Source: Bacteroidales bacterium (lineage in GTDB: Bacteria > Bacteroidota > Bacteroidia > Bacteroidales > UBA7960). Taken from it: 57,776 bases of DNA. The stretch is taken from assembly GCA_007131245.1 (NCBI GenBank), contig SLQX01000010.1, forward strand, positions 1-57,776, read 5' to 3'. A program made the position numbers and the translations under genes. The notes under the pieces were generated by a model. The model did no database searches. It was given only the letters and a program-made list of their open reading frames with translations, and was not told where the DNA came from. Every line of letters starts with the position of its first letter. Position 1 is the stretch's first letter. Positions 9,216 to 16,965 of the stretch are shown piece after piece.

Positions 9216-9221
9216 GGTTTT

Positions 9222-10142
9222 ATGAAAGCACCGGAACGAAAAATACTTGTCCCCCTGGATTTTGAGGAGCAATCACTGAATGCTCTGCGATACTCCTTTG
9301 AGCTGGCAGAATTATTTAAATGTGATTTGATTTTGGTATATGTCATAGAGGGTATAAGTGTTTTTGGCAAACTTCGCTCTCCGGAAGAGTATCTGAATAA
9401 AGTAGTAGCAGAGGCAAGGGAAAAATTTGATGAACTTGAGCAACTGGCAAAAAGCTTATCAGACAAACCTTCTGTGAAGGTTTCATACCGTATAAAACAG
9501 GGTAAACCCTATGATAAAATTATAGAAACAGCTTATGAAAACGATGTTTTTCTTATTGTAATGGGAAAAAACGGCAACCTTTCTCTCAGGAAAAACAGAA
9601 CCATCATGGGGAGCAACACCCTGAATGTTATCCGTGAGTCACAGCGCCCTGTATTTACTATTTCTTCCAACGTAATAAACCCCGCTAACATCTCCAATAT
9701 TCTGTTGCCTCTTGACTTTACGGGGCAAACTAAAAAGCAAGTGCAAAATGCCATTGATTTCGGAAAGCTTTTTGATGCTCAAATAACAGTAGTATCCATA
9801 CTTACAGGAGATAACCGAATATTGCAACTTCGAAAACAGGTACAGTTAAGCCAGGTGAAAAAGGCCATTCGCAAACACGGTATTGTCTGCAAAGCTTCTT
9901 TAATACACAGTAAAGGTAAAATGATAGCCGACTGGGTTGTCGAACACAGTAAAAGAATAGAAGCTGACTTGATAATTATTATGACGCAGCAAAAGACTAA
10001 AGTGGTGGAGTTTTATGTGGGGTCTACTGCGCAAAAAATCATTTCGCATTCCTCTGTTCCGGTATTGAGCATTTTCCCGGCTTCACCCCAAAGAGCTGCA
10101 CTTATTGCACCCATGGTGGATCCTTTTGGTGTTATGGGGTAA
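9222..10142 (+). CDS. Universal stress protein, two UspA domains (second of three)
   Basis: A 306-residue cytosolic protein with two UspA folds (about residues 6-150 and 158-288). Domain one opens ILVPLDFEEQSLNAL and has VMGKNGNLSLRKNRTIMGSN, close to the ATP-binding G-x2-G-xn-G-S pattern with a slightly longer gap. Domain two opens ILLPLDFTGQT and has IIIMTQQKTKVVEFYVGSTAQKI, where only the final GS remains. A short tail ends with MVDPFGVMG; the third paralogue ends with a similar FYDPLGV, so these two are closer to each other than to the first. Preceded by a 221-base gap and an unusually strong ribosome-binding site. Confidence 0.88.
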   Translation: MKAPERKILVPLDFEEQSLNALRYSFELAELFKCDLILVYVIEGISVFGKLRSPEEYLNKVVAEAREKFDELEQLAKSLSDKPSVKVSYRIKQGKPYDKIIETAYENDVFLIVMGKNGNLSLRKNRTIMGSNTLNVIRESQRPVFTISSNVINPANISNILLPLDFTGQTKKQVQNAIDFGKLFDAQITVVSILTGDNRILQLRKQVQLSQVKKAIRKHGIVCKASLIHSKGKMIADWVVEHSKRIEADLIIIMTQQKTKVVEFYVGSTAQKIISHSSVPVLSIFPASPQRAALIAPMVDPFGVMG

Positions 10143-10541
10143 ATGGAATATGGCTTTGTAAAAACCCATTCAGAAAAATGAAATAAACATTTTACGCATC
10201 GAGTATTTGCAAATAAACAAATAACAGGTTTTATTACTTTGTTTTACTTTAAATCCTGTTATCCAAATATCTTTACCTGTTCTTAAATCCGATGTGGGTT
10301 GGTTGACGCAACCAACAGCATTTTTCACTCAAGACCCATTTTATGTGGTCTTTTGGTTTTTTTCTAAAAAAGAAACAACTTTTTTTTACTATCATTGCAT
10401 TATCGTTGATTTTGGGAGAAAGAAAGGATGAGATGGGAAACCAATAATTGCTTTTGATTGGCTTAATAAAGGGGGTGTGATGGTCTGTCAGGAAAAACAA
10501 CAGGTTTATTTTGATTTTATTAATTCAAAAAAGATACATGT
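10143..10541. other. Intergenic region between two stress protein genes
   Basis: No coding frame is supported. It contains a perfect 8-base-pair hairpin with a 3-base loop (10298-10316) and, just after it, a 6-base-pair hairpin (arms 10331-10336 and 10347-10352) followed by a T-rich run to 10363, which may end transcription of the upstream gene. No convincing promoter with both elements was found for the downstream gene. Confidence 0.5.
10331..10363 (+). terminator. Probable terminator after second stress protein
   Basis: Arms AAGACC (10331-10336) and GGTCTT (10347-10352) form a short stem, followed by a T-rich stretch interrupted by GG. The stem is weak, so the call is tentative. Confidence 0.45.
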
Positions 10542-11444
10542 ATGACATCAGTGGAAAGAGATACAATATTGGTAGCAACTGACTTTACACCTGTAGCAGA
10601 TTGTGCCATTGATCATGCCATTGAAATTGCAAAACTTTTTAACCATAAGCTTTGTCTGTTGCATATTGTCAGTAAAAAAACCGGGCAACTTCAGCGGGAT
10701 AAAATTATTCGTAAATTAGAAAAGATTGCCAATGCTTATCAGGATCGCTCGGGGATTGAAATTACCTATCGTCTTGAGGAGGGAAGTATTTTTGATGAGA
10801 TCAGCAGAACAGCCAGCAAACTCAAAGCAGAGTTTGTCATCATGGGCATACATGGCAAGAAAGGAGTCCAGCATATTCTGGGCAGTTATGCTTATAAAGT
10901 GATAACCAGTTCAAAGGTGCCTGTGATGGTTGTGAAAAAGAAACACCATCATGTTGGGTATAACAACATCGTGGTTCCAATCGATTTTACTTATGAGAGT
11001 GGCCAAAAAGTCGGTCAGGCCATTAAATTTGCCAAATACTTTGATTCTACTGTACACATCATTGGCGTTATACAATCCAAGAGCAGTGTTTATAAAATCA
11101 AAAAAGAAGCCATCCTGAAAAACATCATGGACTACCTCAGCAACCATGGAGTAAAAGCCAAGGCCGAAATCATAATTAAACCCGGAGCAGATATTGACGA
11201 CGAGGTGTTTGAGTATTCAGAAAAACACGATGCTGATCTCATTATGATCGTAGCCGAAAAAAGTGGTCGTATTTCAGAGCTTTTCGGAAATAATGTGCCC
11301 GAGCAAATTATTGACAAGGCTGATATTCCTGTACTAACCGTGATTCCCAACCTTGAATACGACGAAGACCTTGAATGGGACGAAACTTTTCTCAGCCCAT
11401 TTTACGATCCTCTGGGGGTAATAGACAAGCCCGGGCAGAGCTAA
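10542..11444 (+). CDS. Universal stress protein, two UspA domains (third of three)
   Basis: A 300-residue protein with tandem UspA folds. Domain one (about residues 6-133) has ILVATDFTPVADCAI and VIMGIHGKKGVQHILGSYAYKVI, the best match of the three paralogues to the ATP-binding G-x2-G-x(8-9)-G-S motif. Domain two (about 141-277) has NIVVPIDFTYES but only FGNN at the motif position. The C-terminal tail is acidic (EYDEDLEWDE) and ends with FYDPLGV. It lies 64 bases before proline dehydrogenase on the same strand and may be co-transcribed with it. Confidence 0.88.
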   Translation: MTSVERDTILVATDFTPVADCAIDHAIEIAKLFNHKLCLLHIVSKKTGQLQRDKIIRKLEKIANAYQDRSGIEITYRLEEGSIFDEISRTASKLKAEFVIMGIHGKKGVQHILGSYAYKVITSSKVPVMVVKKKHHHVGYNNIVVPIDFTYESGQKVGQAIKFAKYFDSTVHIIGVIQSKSSVYKIKKEAILKNIMDYLSNHGVKAKAEIIIKPGADIDDEVFEYSEKHDADLIMIVAEKSGRISELFGNNVPEQIIDKADIPVLTVIPNLEYDEDLEWDETFLSPFYDPLGVIDKPGQS

Positions 11445-11508
11445 TCTGGAAGCAGCTAAGAAATGGGTTGATGGCCAATACTTTTTTTATATTGTAAGTT
11501 AAATATTC

Positions 11509-12681
11509 ATGCTATCATTTGAAAATACGGAGGTTGCTTTTTCTGATAAGACAACTTCGCAACTAAAGAAATCCTACTGGCTTTTTTGGCTGGTGAAAAG
11601 CCCGGCACTTGTAAAAATGGGCTCCCTGTTTGTTGGTTTGTTTAACCGCTTGAGAATACCCCTTGGATGGGCTATGAAAAAGACGGTTTATGAGCATTTC
11701 TGTGGGGGAGAAACCCTTGAAGAATCTGCCCTTGCGATGAATCAGCTGGCAGACTTCAACATTAAAGCGGTTCTTGACTATGCCGCTGAAGGTATAGAAA
11801 GTGAGAAAGAGTTTGATGAAGCCCGCGACCGCATTATCGACTCAATCGAAATGAGTAGATCCAATGAAAATATTGCTTTTGCCGTATTTAAACTAACCGG
11901 TATTGCTCCATTTGCCCTGCTTGAAAAGTTGAATGCATCTAAAACCCTTACAAAGAAAGAAAAGAAACAATGGACCCAAGTTAAAAACAGGGCCGATGAA
12001 ATCTGTAGGAAAGCAAGCCAAAACAATCTCTCTGTAATGATTGATGCAGAAGAAACCTGGATTCAGGATACGGTGGACCAGTTGGTAGAAGAACTAATGG
12101 AGAAATATAACAGAGAGAAACCAGTTGTTTACCATACCCTCCAGCTTTATCGCATTGATAAACTTTTTAACCTTAAGCGAATCTTTGTAACAGCCCGGGA
12201 AAAAGGATTTGTGCCTGGATTCAAGCTAGTTCGCGGAGCGTACATGGAAAAGGAGCGCAAACGCGCTTTGAAATACGGCTATGCTTCACCCATCCATCCT
12301 GACAAAGAAGCTACCGATGCAGCATTTAATGAAGCGGTTAGGTTTTGCCTTGAAAATGTTGAGGAACTTGCTGTGTGTATTGGAACACATAATGAAGATA
12401 GCTGTAGCCTGGCCGTTGATATTATGGCCGAAAGAGGTATAGCAGCCCATCACAAGCATGTACATTTTTCTCAATTAAAAGGGATGAGTGATCATATCAG
12501 CTATAACCTTTCTGCTCATGGTTACAATGTAAGCAAATACCTTCCTTATGGCCCTTTGAAGGTGGTAATACCATACCTCATCAGGCGAGCCGAGGAGAAT
12601 ACTTCAGTGGCCGGACAAACAGGTCGTGAGCTGTTCTTGTTGAAAAAAGAACTGAAAAGGCGTAATGAGCTGAAGAATTAA
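11509..12681 (+). CDS. Proline dehydrogenase (monofunctional)
   Basis: A 390-residue FAD enzyme oxidising proline to pyrroline-5-carboxylate and passing electrons to quinone. The barrel motifs are present: MIDAEETW, TLQLYR, KLVRGAYMEKER, IGTHNEDS and YLPYGPLKVVIPYLIRRAEEN, which includes the two arginines that bind proline's carboxylate. The length fits stand-alone Bacteroidota enzymes, with no fused aldehyde dehydrogenase as in bifunctional PutA. The matching P5C dehydrogenase is not in the window. It follows the third stress protein at 64 bases and ends 27 bases before a convergent RNA methyltransferase gene, with no evident terminator between them. Confidence 0.93.
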   Translation: MLSFENTEVAFSDKTTSQLKKSYWLFWLVKSPALVKMGSLFVGLFNRLRIPLGWAMKKTVYEHFCGGETLEESALAMNQLADFNIKAVLDYAAEGIESEKEFDEARDRIIDSIEMSRSNENIAFAVFKLTGIAPFALLEKLNASKTLTKKEKKQWTQVKNRADEICRKASQNNLSVMIDAEETWIQDTVDQLVEELMEKYNREKPVVYHTLQLYRIDKLFNLKRIFVTAREKGFVPGFKLVRGAYMEKERKRALKYGYASPIHPDKEATDAAFNEAVRFCLENVEELAVCIGTHNEDSCSLAVDIMAERGIAAHHKHVHFSQLKGMSDHISYNLSAHGYNVSKYLPYGPLKVVIPYLIRRAEENTSVAGQTGRELFLLKKELKRRNELKN

Positions 12682-12708
12682 AATCGACTCTAAGCAAAGG
12701 GTACTCCA

Positions 12709-13506
12709 TCATTGCATCCGTTGCCTCACTACTTCAAAAGCGATAACTGCCAGGGATGCCGAAACATTTAAAGAGTCTGTTTTTCCCAGCATGGGGATTT
12801 TAAGTTTCTCGTCTGCTGAGTTATACCAGATTTGGGATAGCCCTTCGGCTTCGGTTCCAAAAGCAATTGCCACAGGGGCATTCATATCTGCTTTAAAATA
12901 ATACTTTGACACCTGCAAAGAGGCTATCATAATTTTAATTTCATGTTTTTTAGCCCATTGGATAAACTCCTCAGACTTACATGTTGTAAGTTGGTTGGTA
13001 AAAATACTTCCCAGTGAAGAGCGAATTACATTAGGATTAAAAACATCTGTTTGGGGATTACAGACCACAACTGCATCTGCTGCACAAGCGTCAGCAGTGC
13101 GTAATACAGCTCCCAGGTTACCCGGCTTCTCAATCGACTCAAGAACCAAAATCAAAGGTGGTTGTTTGAATCGAATATCGTCAAGTTGGGTTTTGTATTG
13201 CCGGGCAAGGCCTATGATACCCTCAACATTTTTTCGGTAGGCCATCTTGTTATACACCTCCACCGAAACATTTCTTATCCTTGCTGCCGTTTTATTTAAA
13301 TGAACAGGGTATTGAGGGTCCTGCCGTAAAAGTTCATTACATAAAAACACTTGCTCCAGCTTAACACCTGCTTGCAAAGCCAGAGATACTTCTCTGGTTC
13401 CCTCAATGACAAAAAGTCCTTGCTTTGTCCGCTCCTGTGATTTTTGCTGAAGTCGGGCAAGTTGTTTCACCGCCGGGTTTTGTAAACTATTGATGGTGTC
13501 TTCCAT
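12709..13506 (-). CDS. SpoU/TrmH family RNA 2'-O-methyltransferase
   Basis: A 265-residue protein with an N-terminal substrate-binding domain (QERTKQGLFVIEGTREV, about residues 25-41) and a C-terminal SPOUT knot. The three SpoU motifs are present: ESIEKPGNLGAVLRTADA with the conserved N and R, the NPNVIRSSLGS segment, and IPMLGKTDSLNVSASLAVIAFE. It should methylate a ribose in rRNA or tRNA using SAM; the target is not predictable. A poor -7-like TACTTTCG lies at 13529-13536, 23 bases upstream of the ATG. Transcription is convergent with proline dehydrogenase. Confidence 0.88.
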   Translation of the reverse strand: MEDTINSLQNPAVKQLARLQQKSQERTKQGLFVIEGTREVSLALQAGVKLEQVFLCNELLRQDPQYPVHLNKTAARIRNVSVEVYNKMAYRKNVEGIIGLARQYKTQLDDIRFKQPPLILVLESIEKPGNLGAVLRTADACAADAVVVCNPQTDVFNPNVIRSSLGSIFTNQLTTCKSEEFIQWAKKHEIKIMIASLQVSKYYFKADMNAPVAIAFGTEAEGLSQIWYNSADEKLKIPMLGKTDSLNVSASLAVIAFEVVRQRMQ

Positions 13507-13582
13507 GTTGTATATGAGATTTTTTTTACGAAAGTACCTGTTTTTTGAATAGGATTCTTTTTAGACAAAAACACGGAACATC

Positions 13583-15988
13583 TTAAGGATTTTTTCTGAA
13601 GAAGACAAAAAAGGCAACCAGGTAGCATACCAATGCCATTGTCATCACCAGCCTGAAACCAAACTCCACTGCTGTAAGTGTAGCAATGGAAGTTGCTATC
13701 ACGGATAACGATCCATTGATACCCCATGCCCACGGAATTTGGTCTGATTTGTTTACGTTCAGAATGCGTATGCCGGAGGGAAATGGCATGCCCATAAACA
13801 AAGAAGGTATGGCAAGTAATACAAAAGCAATTAAAATCTTAACAGCCAGGGGAAAGCTGATGGTGTTAGTAAGCAATGGTGTCAGAAATAGGATATACCC
13901 CAGCAGAAGTACTGCAACTGTAAGGTTTGAAAACCTGGCAGCTTTGAAAGGATTCTTTACTTTTCCTGAAATCAGGCTTCCTAACCCGCTGGCAATCATC
14001 ATGGTGCTGATAACAGCTGAAATGGCGTATATAGGGTGTCCGAAATACAAGACAAAGCGTTGTATCAAAATGATCTCCACAAACATATACCCCAGCCCCA
14101 GTGCCCCAAAATAAAGAACCGTAGGCGTTTTGCCCCGGCTTGTACCCCTGAGTCTGAATAAAGGTAAAACAATTAGGATCAGTGCCAGCAATGCCCCCTG
14201 TATGAGGGTAACCCACACAATCAGGTATCCCAGCTCAAGAAAAGGCATGGATTCGGCTCCAAATTCATCTTGAAGCTTGTTAAGTGTTCCTGGTTTTAAA
14301 AACCGGCTGAAATAGGGTTTATCGTCTGTGGCAGGTTCTATGTGAAAATCATAATCATTAAACAACTTTGGCGAGGTGCTATGTACTATGGAGTCCAGGT
14401 ACTTAAAAAAAGAATCATCTTCCAGTTGGTTGTATTGTAGTCTTTCGGCGGGAGAAATATCAGGCAATAGTGCCGGGTCAAAGAGCATTGACTGAGCAAA
14501 ATCTCTGATTCGCTCTGTTTCAACACTGTTCAAGGGTGTTTTTTTGATAATAAACGTGATGGTTCCCCAACTTCTGACAGCTGCAATATGCTCAGAGGGA
14601 TTTTTAATATTTTTTTTGCGAAGGGTTTTCACAAGTGTGGAAGCGATTTTTAAGGTAGTTCTGGGGGGATAATCCATCCAGGAGCTTATGGCAATTACCC
14701 CTGAAGGTGATAGTTTATCCCACATTTGTCCAAAAGCTTCAATGGTCATGGAATAGTTTTCATTGAGGGCATTTAGCCCTGTCGACCCTCCAAAACTTTC
14801 CATGCGTGGTAAAATGATCGCATCAAAATGGTTATCAGGAACTGAGAACAAAAACTGTCTGCTATCCTGGTATACAATCTCTGTTTGGGGATGGTGAAAA
14901 AGATTATTGGATGCTGCTGAAAAGTCTTGTTGCATTAATTCTTTCACTCCTTTTACTTCAACAACCCCAAAAACCATTTGAGCGTTGTTTTGCAAGGCAT
15001 GTGCCACACTGGGACCTGTGGTGGCTTTGAGAATCAAAATTGTATCCCTGGGTGCTGTAATGTAGGGGAGTGCCTCTGTAGTGTAATCGTGGATATTGGT
15101 CCGGGAGGTGTCAAAATGGGGGATAACCCCATGAAACTCTGCATTGGAATAGAGGTGTTTCTTCACAGGAACATTACCAGTAAACTTCAGGCTTGTAGCC
15201 GGTGCATATCGCAGGGCGGGTGATTCAACAACGTCAATTTTACCATGAATGTCGGGCTTTGACAGTATGATTTCGGCTTCAGGGAGGTGTAAGGTGCGGG
15301 AAAGGCTTTTGTATTCCGACAGAGGTACACTCCCTGGTATGAAAAGGGCATAGAACACGGTTGCAATACCCAGTGATATGGCTGCAATGTTTAAAAGCTT
15401 TCTTTTATTTTGAAAAATGATGATGGCAGCCATAACTGAAAGAGAGGCAGTTGCTGGTAAAGCATCAATAGCAAAATACCTGCTAAGTAAAAATACCACG
15501 AAAAGACCTCCCAATCCCGAACCCAACAGGTTTGAAAAATAATATCGTCCAATATGTTTGGCATGCTCCATAAATAGAATCCCGATAGCAATAGCTCCCA
15601 GGAAAAACGGCATGAAAAAAATCAGATAATTTGCAGCAAGGATGGGAAATTGTGCTCTTTCAACAAAAATCAGGTAAACATCAAACTGAAATAGTGGCAG
15701 GCGGGCCAAATAAAAAGAGATGACCATAAACATACCGGACAGGGCCATCAACAATGGAACAACCCATTGAGAATGTGTTAGTAGCCTGTTTTTAAAAAGA
15801 GCAAGGATGGTGCCGGCAGCACCAAAACCCAGCATGGCAATGGAAATAATCATGTAAGCAAAATGATACCATTGCATGAGCGAAATAAGCTGCATCAATA
15901 CAAGCTGGAATGCAATGATTGCTGCAGAGTGTAGCCCCAGCGCCAAAATCAGTCTTGACTCATAAACAGGTTTTATTTTTGCCAGCAT
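13583..15988 (-). CDS. Polytopic membrane protein with spermidine synthase-like domain
   Basis: An 801-residue protein in three parts: about six to seven N-terminal membrane segments (residues 10-235), a soluble Rossmann-like region (about 240-550), and another set of membrane segments (about 570-801). The middle region resembles spermidine/spermine synthases and related methyltransferases: GVVEVKG, YQDSRQFLF and FDAIILPR sit where the cofactor-binding acid, the D-x-R motif and the following strand are expected. The first glycine-rich loop reads ILKATTGPSVAHAL rather than G-G-G-x-G, so cofactor binding may be altered or lost. The gene starts 14 bases after the PCMT gene and is surely in its operon. 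Substrate and function are unknown. Confidence 0.75.
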   Translation of the reverse strand: MLAKIKPVYESRLILALGLHSAAIIAFQLVLMQLISLMQWYHFAYMIISIAMLGFGAAGTILALFKNRLLTHSQWVVPLLMALSGMFMVISFYLARLPLFQFDVYLIFVERAQFPILAANYLIFFMPFFLGAIAIGILFMEHAKHIGRYYFSNLLGSGLGGLFVVFLLSRYFAIDALPATASLSVMAAIIIFQNKRKLLNIAAISLGIATVFYALFIPGSVPLSEYKSLSRTLHLPEAEIILSKPDIHGKIDVVESPALRYAPATSLKFTGNVPVKKHLYSNAEFHGVIPHFDTSRTNIHDYTTEALPYITAPRDTILILKATTGPSVAHALQNNAQMVFGVVEVKGVKELMQQDFSAASNNLFHHPQTEIVYQDSRQFLFSVPDNHFDAIILPRMESFGGSTGLNALNENYSMTIEAFGQMWDKLSPSGVIAISSWMDYPPRTTLKIASTLVKTLRKKNIKNPSEHIAAVRSWGTITFIIKKTPLNSVETERIRDFAQSMLFDPALLPDISPAERLQYNQLEDDSFFKYLDSIVHSTSPKLFNDYDFHIEPATDDKPYFSRFLKPGTLNKLQDEFGAESMPFLELGYLIVWVTLIQGALLALILIVLPLFRLRGTSRGKTPTVLYFGALGLGYMFVEIILIQRFVLYFGHPIYAISAVISTMMIASGLGSLISGKVKNPFKAARFSNLTVAVLLLGYILFLTPLLTNTISFPLAVKILIAFVLLAIPSLFMGMPFPSGIRILNVNKSDQIPWAWGINGSLSVIATSIATLTAVEFGFRLVMTMALVCYLVAFFVFFRKNP

Positions 15989-16002
15989 AATTAAGAGGGA
16001 GA

Positions 16003-16695
16003 TTAGTCAGATGATGTAAAGGGTACAAATCTAACAGGCATGAGACTTCTGGATGTAATGTCGTCTCCGGTTTTTTCCACCAGCATAAGTTGTTGCACTC
16101 TGAATGGTGATCCCACCGGAATGATCATCTTTCCTCCATCTTTCAGTTGATTGATGAGGGGCGGGGGGATATGTTCAGCAGCAGCTGTTACCACAATGGC
16201 ATCAAAAGGTGCGTGTTCCTCCCATCCGTAATAGCCGTCAGCAATTTTTACACTCACATTGTCATAGTGTTCCTCCAAAATCTTTTGGGCTCTTTTGCCC
16301 AGCTCTTCCACAATCTCTATGGTATAAACATGATCCACTATTTCTGCCAGCACTGCAGCCTGGTAGCCTGACCCTGTGCCTATCTCCAGGACACTGAAGT
16401 TTTCCCTTGGTTGGATGATTTCGGTCATATAACCTACAATATAAGGCTGAGAGATGGTTTGTCCGTAACCGATGGGTAAGGGACGATCGTTGTAGGCCTG
16501 CCTTTGCACATTGGAAGGTACATATATGTGGCGTGGAACAGCACGCATTGCATCCAGGGTGGGTTGGTGGCGAATTCCCCGGTTGCGGATCTGGTTTTCT
16601 ACCATATCGTTGCGTTGACTCTGGTATTGCTGGGAGAATCCTGGTGCTGATAAGATAGCAAGTAATGAAATTAAGGTAATCAGTGCTTTTATCAT
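16003..16695 (-). CDS. pcm: Protein-L-isoaspartate O-methyltransferase with signal peptide
   Basis: A 230-residue SAM-dependent enzyme that starts repair of isoaspartyl residues in damaged proteins. SAM motif I is VLEIGTGSGYQAAVLAEI (about residues 99-116), with post-motif IVEELGKRAQ and motif II PFDAIVVTAAAEHIPP. PLPIGYGQTISQPYIV is the family's signature near the active site. Unlike cytosolic Pcm, it begins with a typical signal peptide (about residues 1-21: MIKAL, hydrophobic core, then FSQQ), so it should act in the periplasm, where SAM supply is a puzzle. It is the first gene of an operon with the spermidine-synthase-like membrane protein. Confidence 0.9.
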   Translation of the reverse strand: MIKALITLISLLAILSAPGFSQQYQSQRNDMVENQIRNRGIRHQPTLDAMRAVPRHIYVPSNVQRQAYNDRPLPIGYGQTISQPYIVGYMTEIIQPRENFSVLEIGTGSGYQAAVLAEIVDHVYTIEIVEELGKRAQKILEEHYDNVSVKIADGYYGWEEHAPFDAIVVTAAAEHIPPPLINQLKDGGKMIIPVGSPFRVQQLMLVEKTGDDITSRSLMPVRFVPFTSSD

Positions 16696-16717
16696 GACTT
16701 TGTTTTTTGGCGTTAAG

Positions 16718-16748
16718 CAAATATAAGCAATCCCCGAAAAAGGGGCAA
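16718..16748 (-). promoter_or_regulatory. Promoter of the pcm operon
   Basis: On the minus strand there is TTG (16748-16746), a 20-base spacer and TATATTTG (16725-16718), ending 23 bases before the ATG at 16695. The spacer holds a small CCCC/GGGG inverted repeat (16732-16745) that could be an operator but may be chance. Confidence 0.68.
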
Positions 16749-16890
16749 TAATATTTGATTGCTGAAATCTATGAAGGGGGAGAAGTGTTTTAAAATCCGA
16801 GATGTTTTATCAATGATCTATTGCCAGGGTTGGAAGGCTTTTTACCCAATGACAAATAGGGTGTTTGTAGGGTTAAAATTTGAGAATCAG

Positions 16891-16921
16891 TTGAAAGGAG
16901 GATGACTTTTTTGTATCTTAG
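16891..16921 (+). promoter_or_regulatory. Candidate promoter of the TonB plug gene
   Basis: TTG (16891-16893), a 20-base spacer and TATCTTAG (16914-16921), one base off the -7 consensus. The ATG is at 16966. Confidence 0.45.
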
Positions 16922-16965
16922 AGGATTAATAATCATGCACTCATCAAGGAAAATAAACTCCGGGT

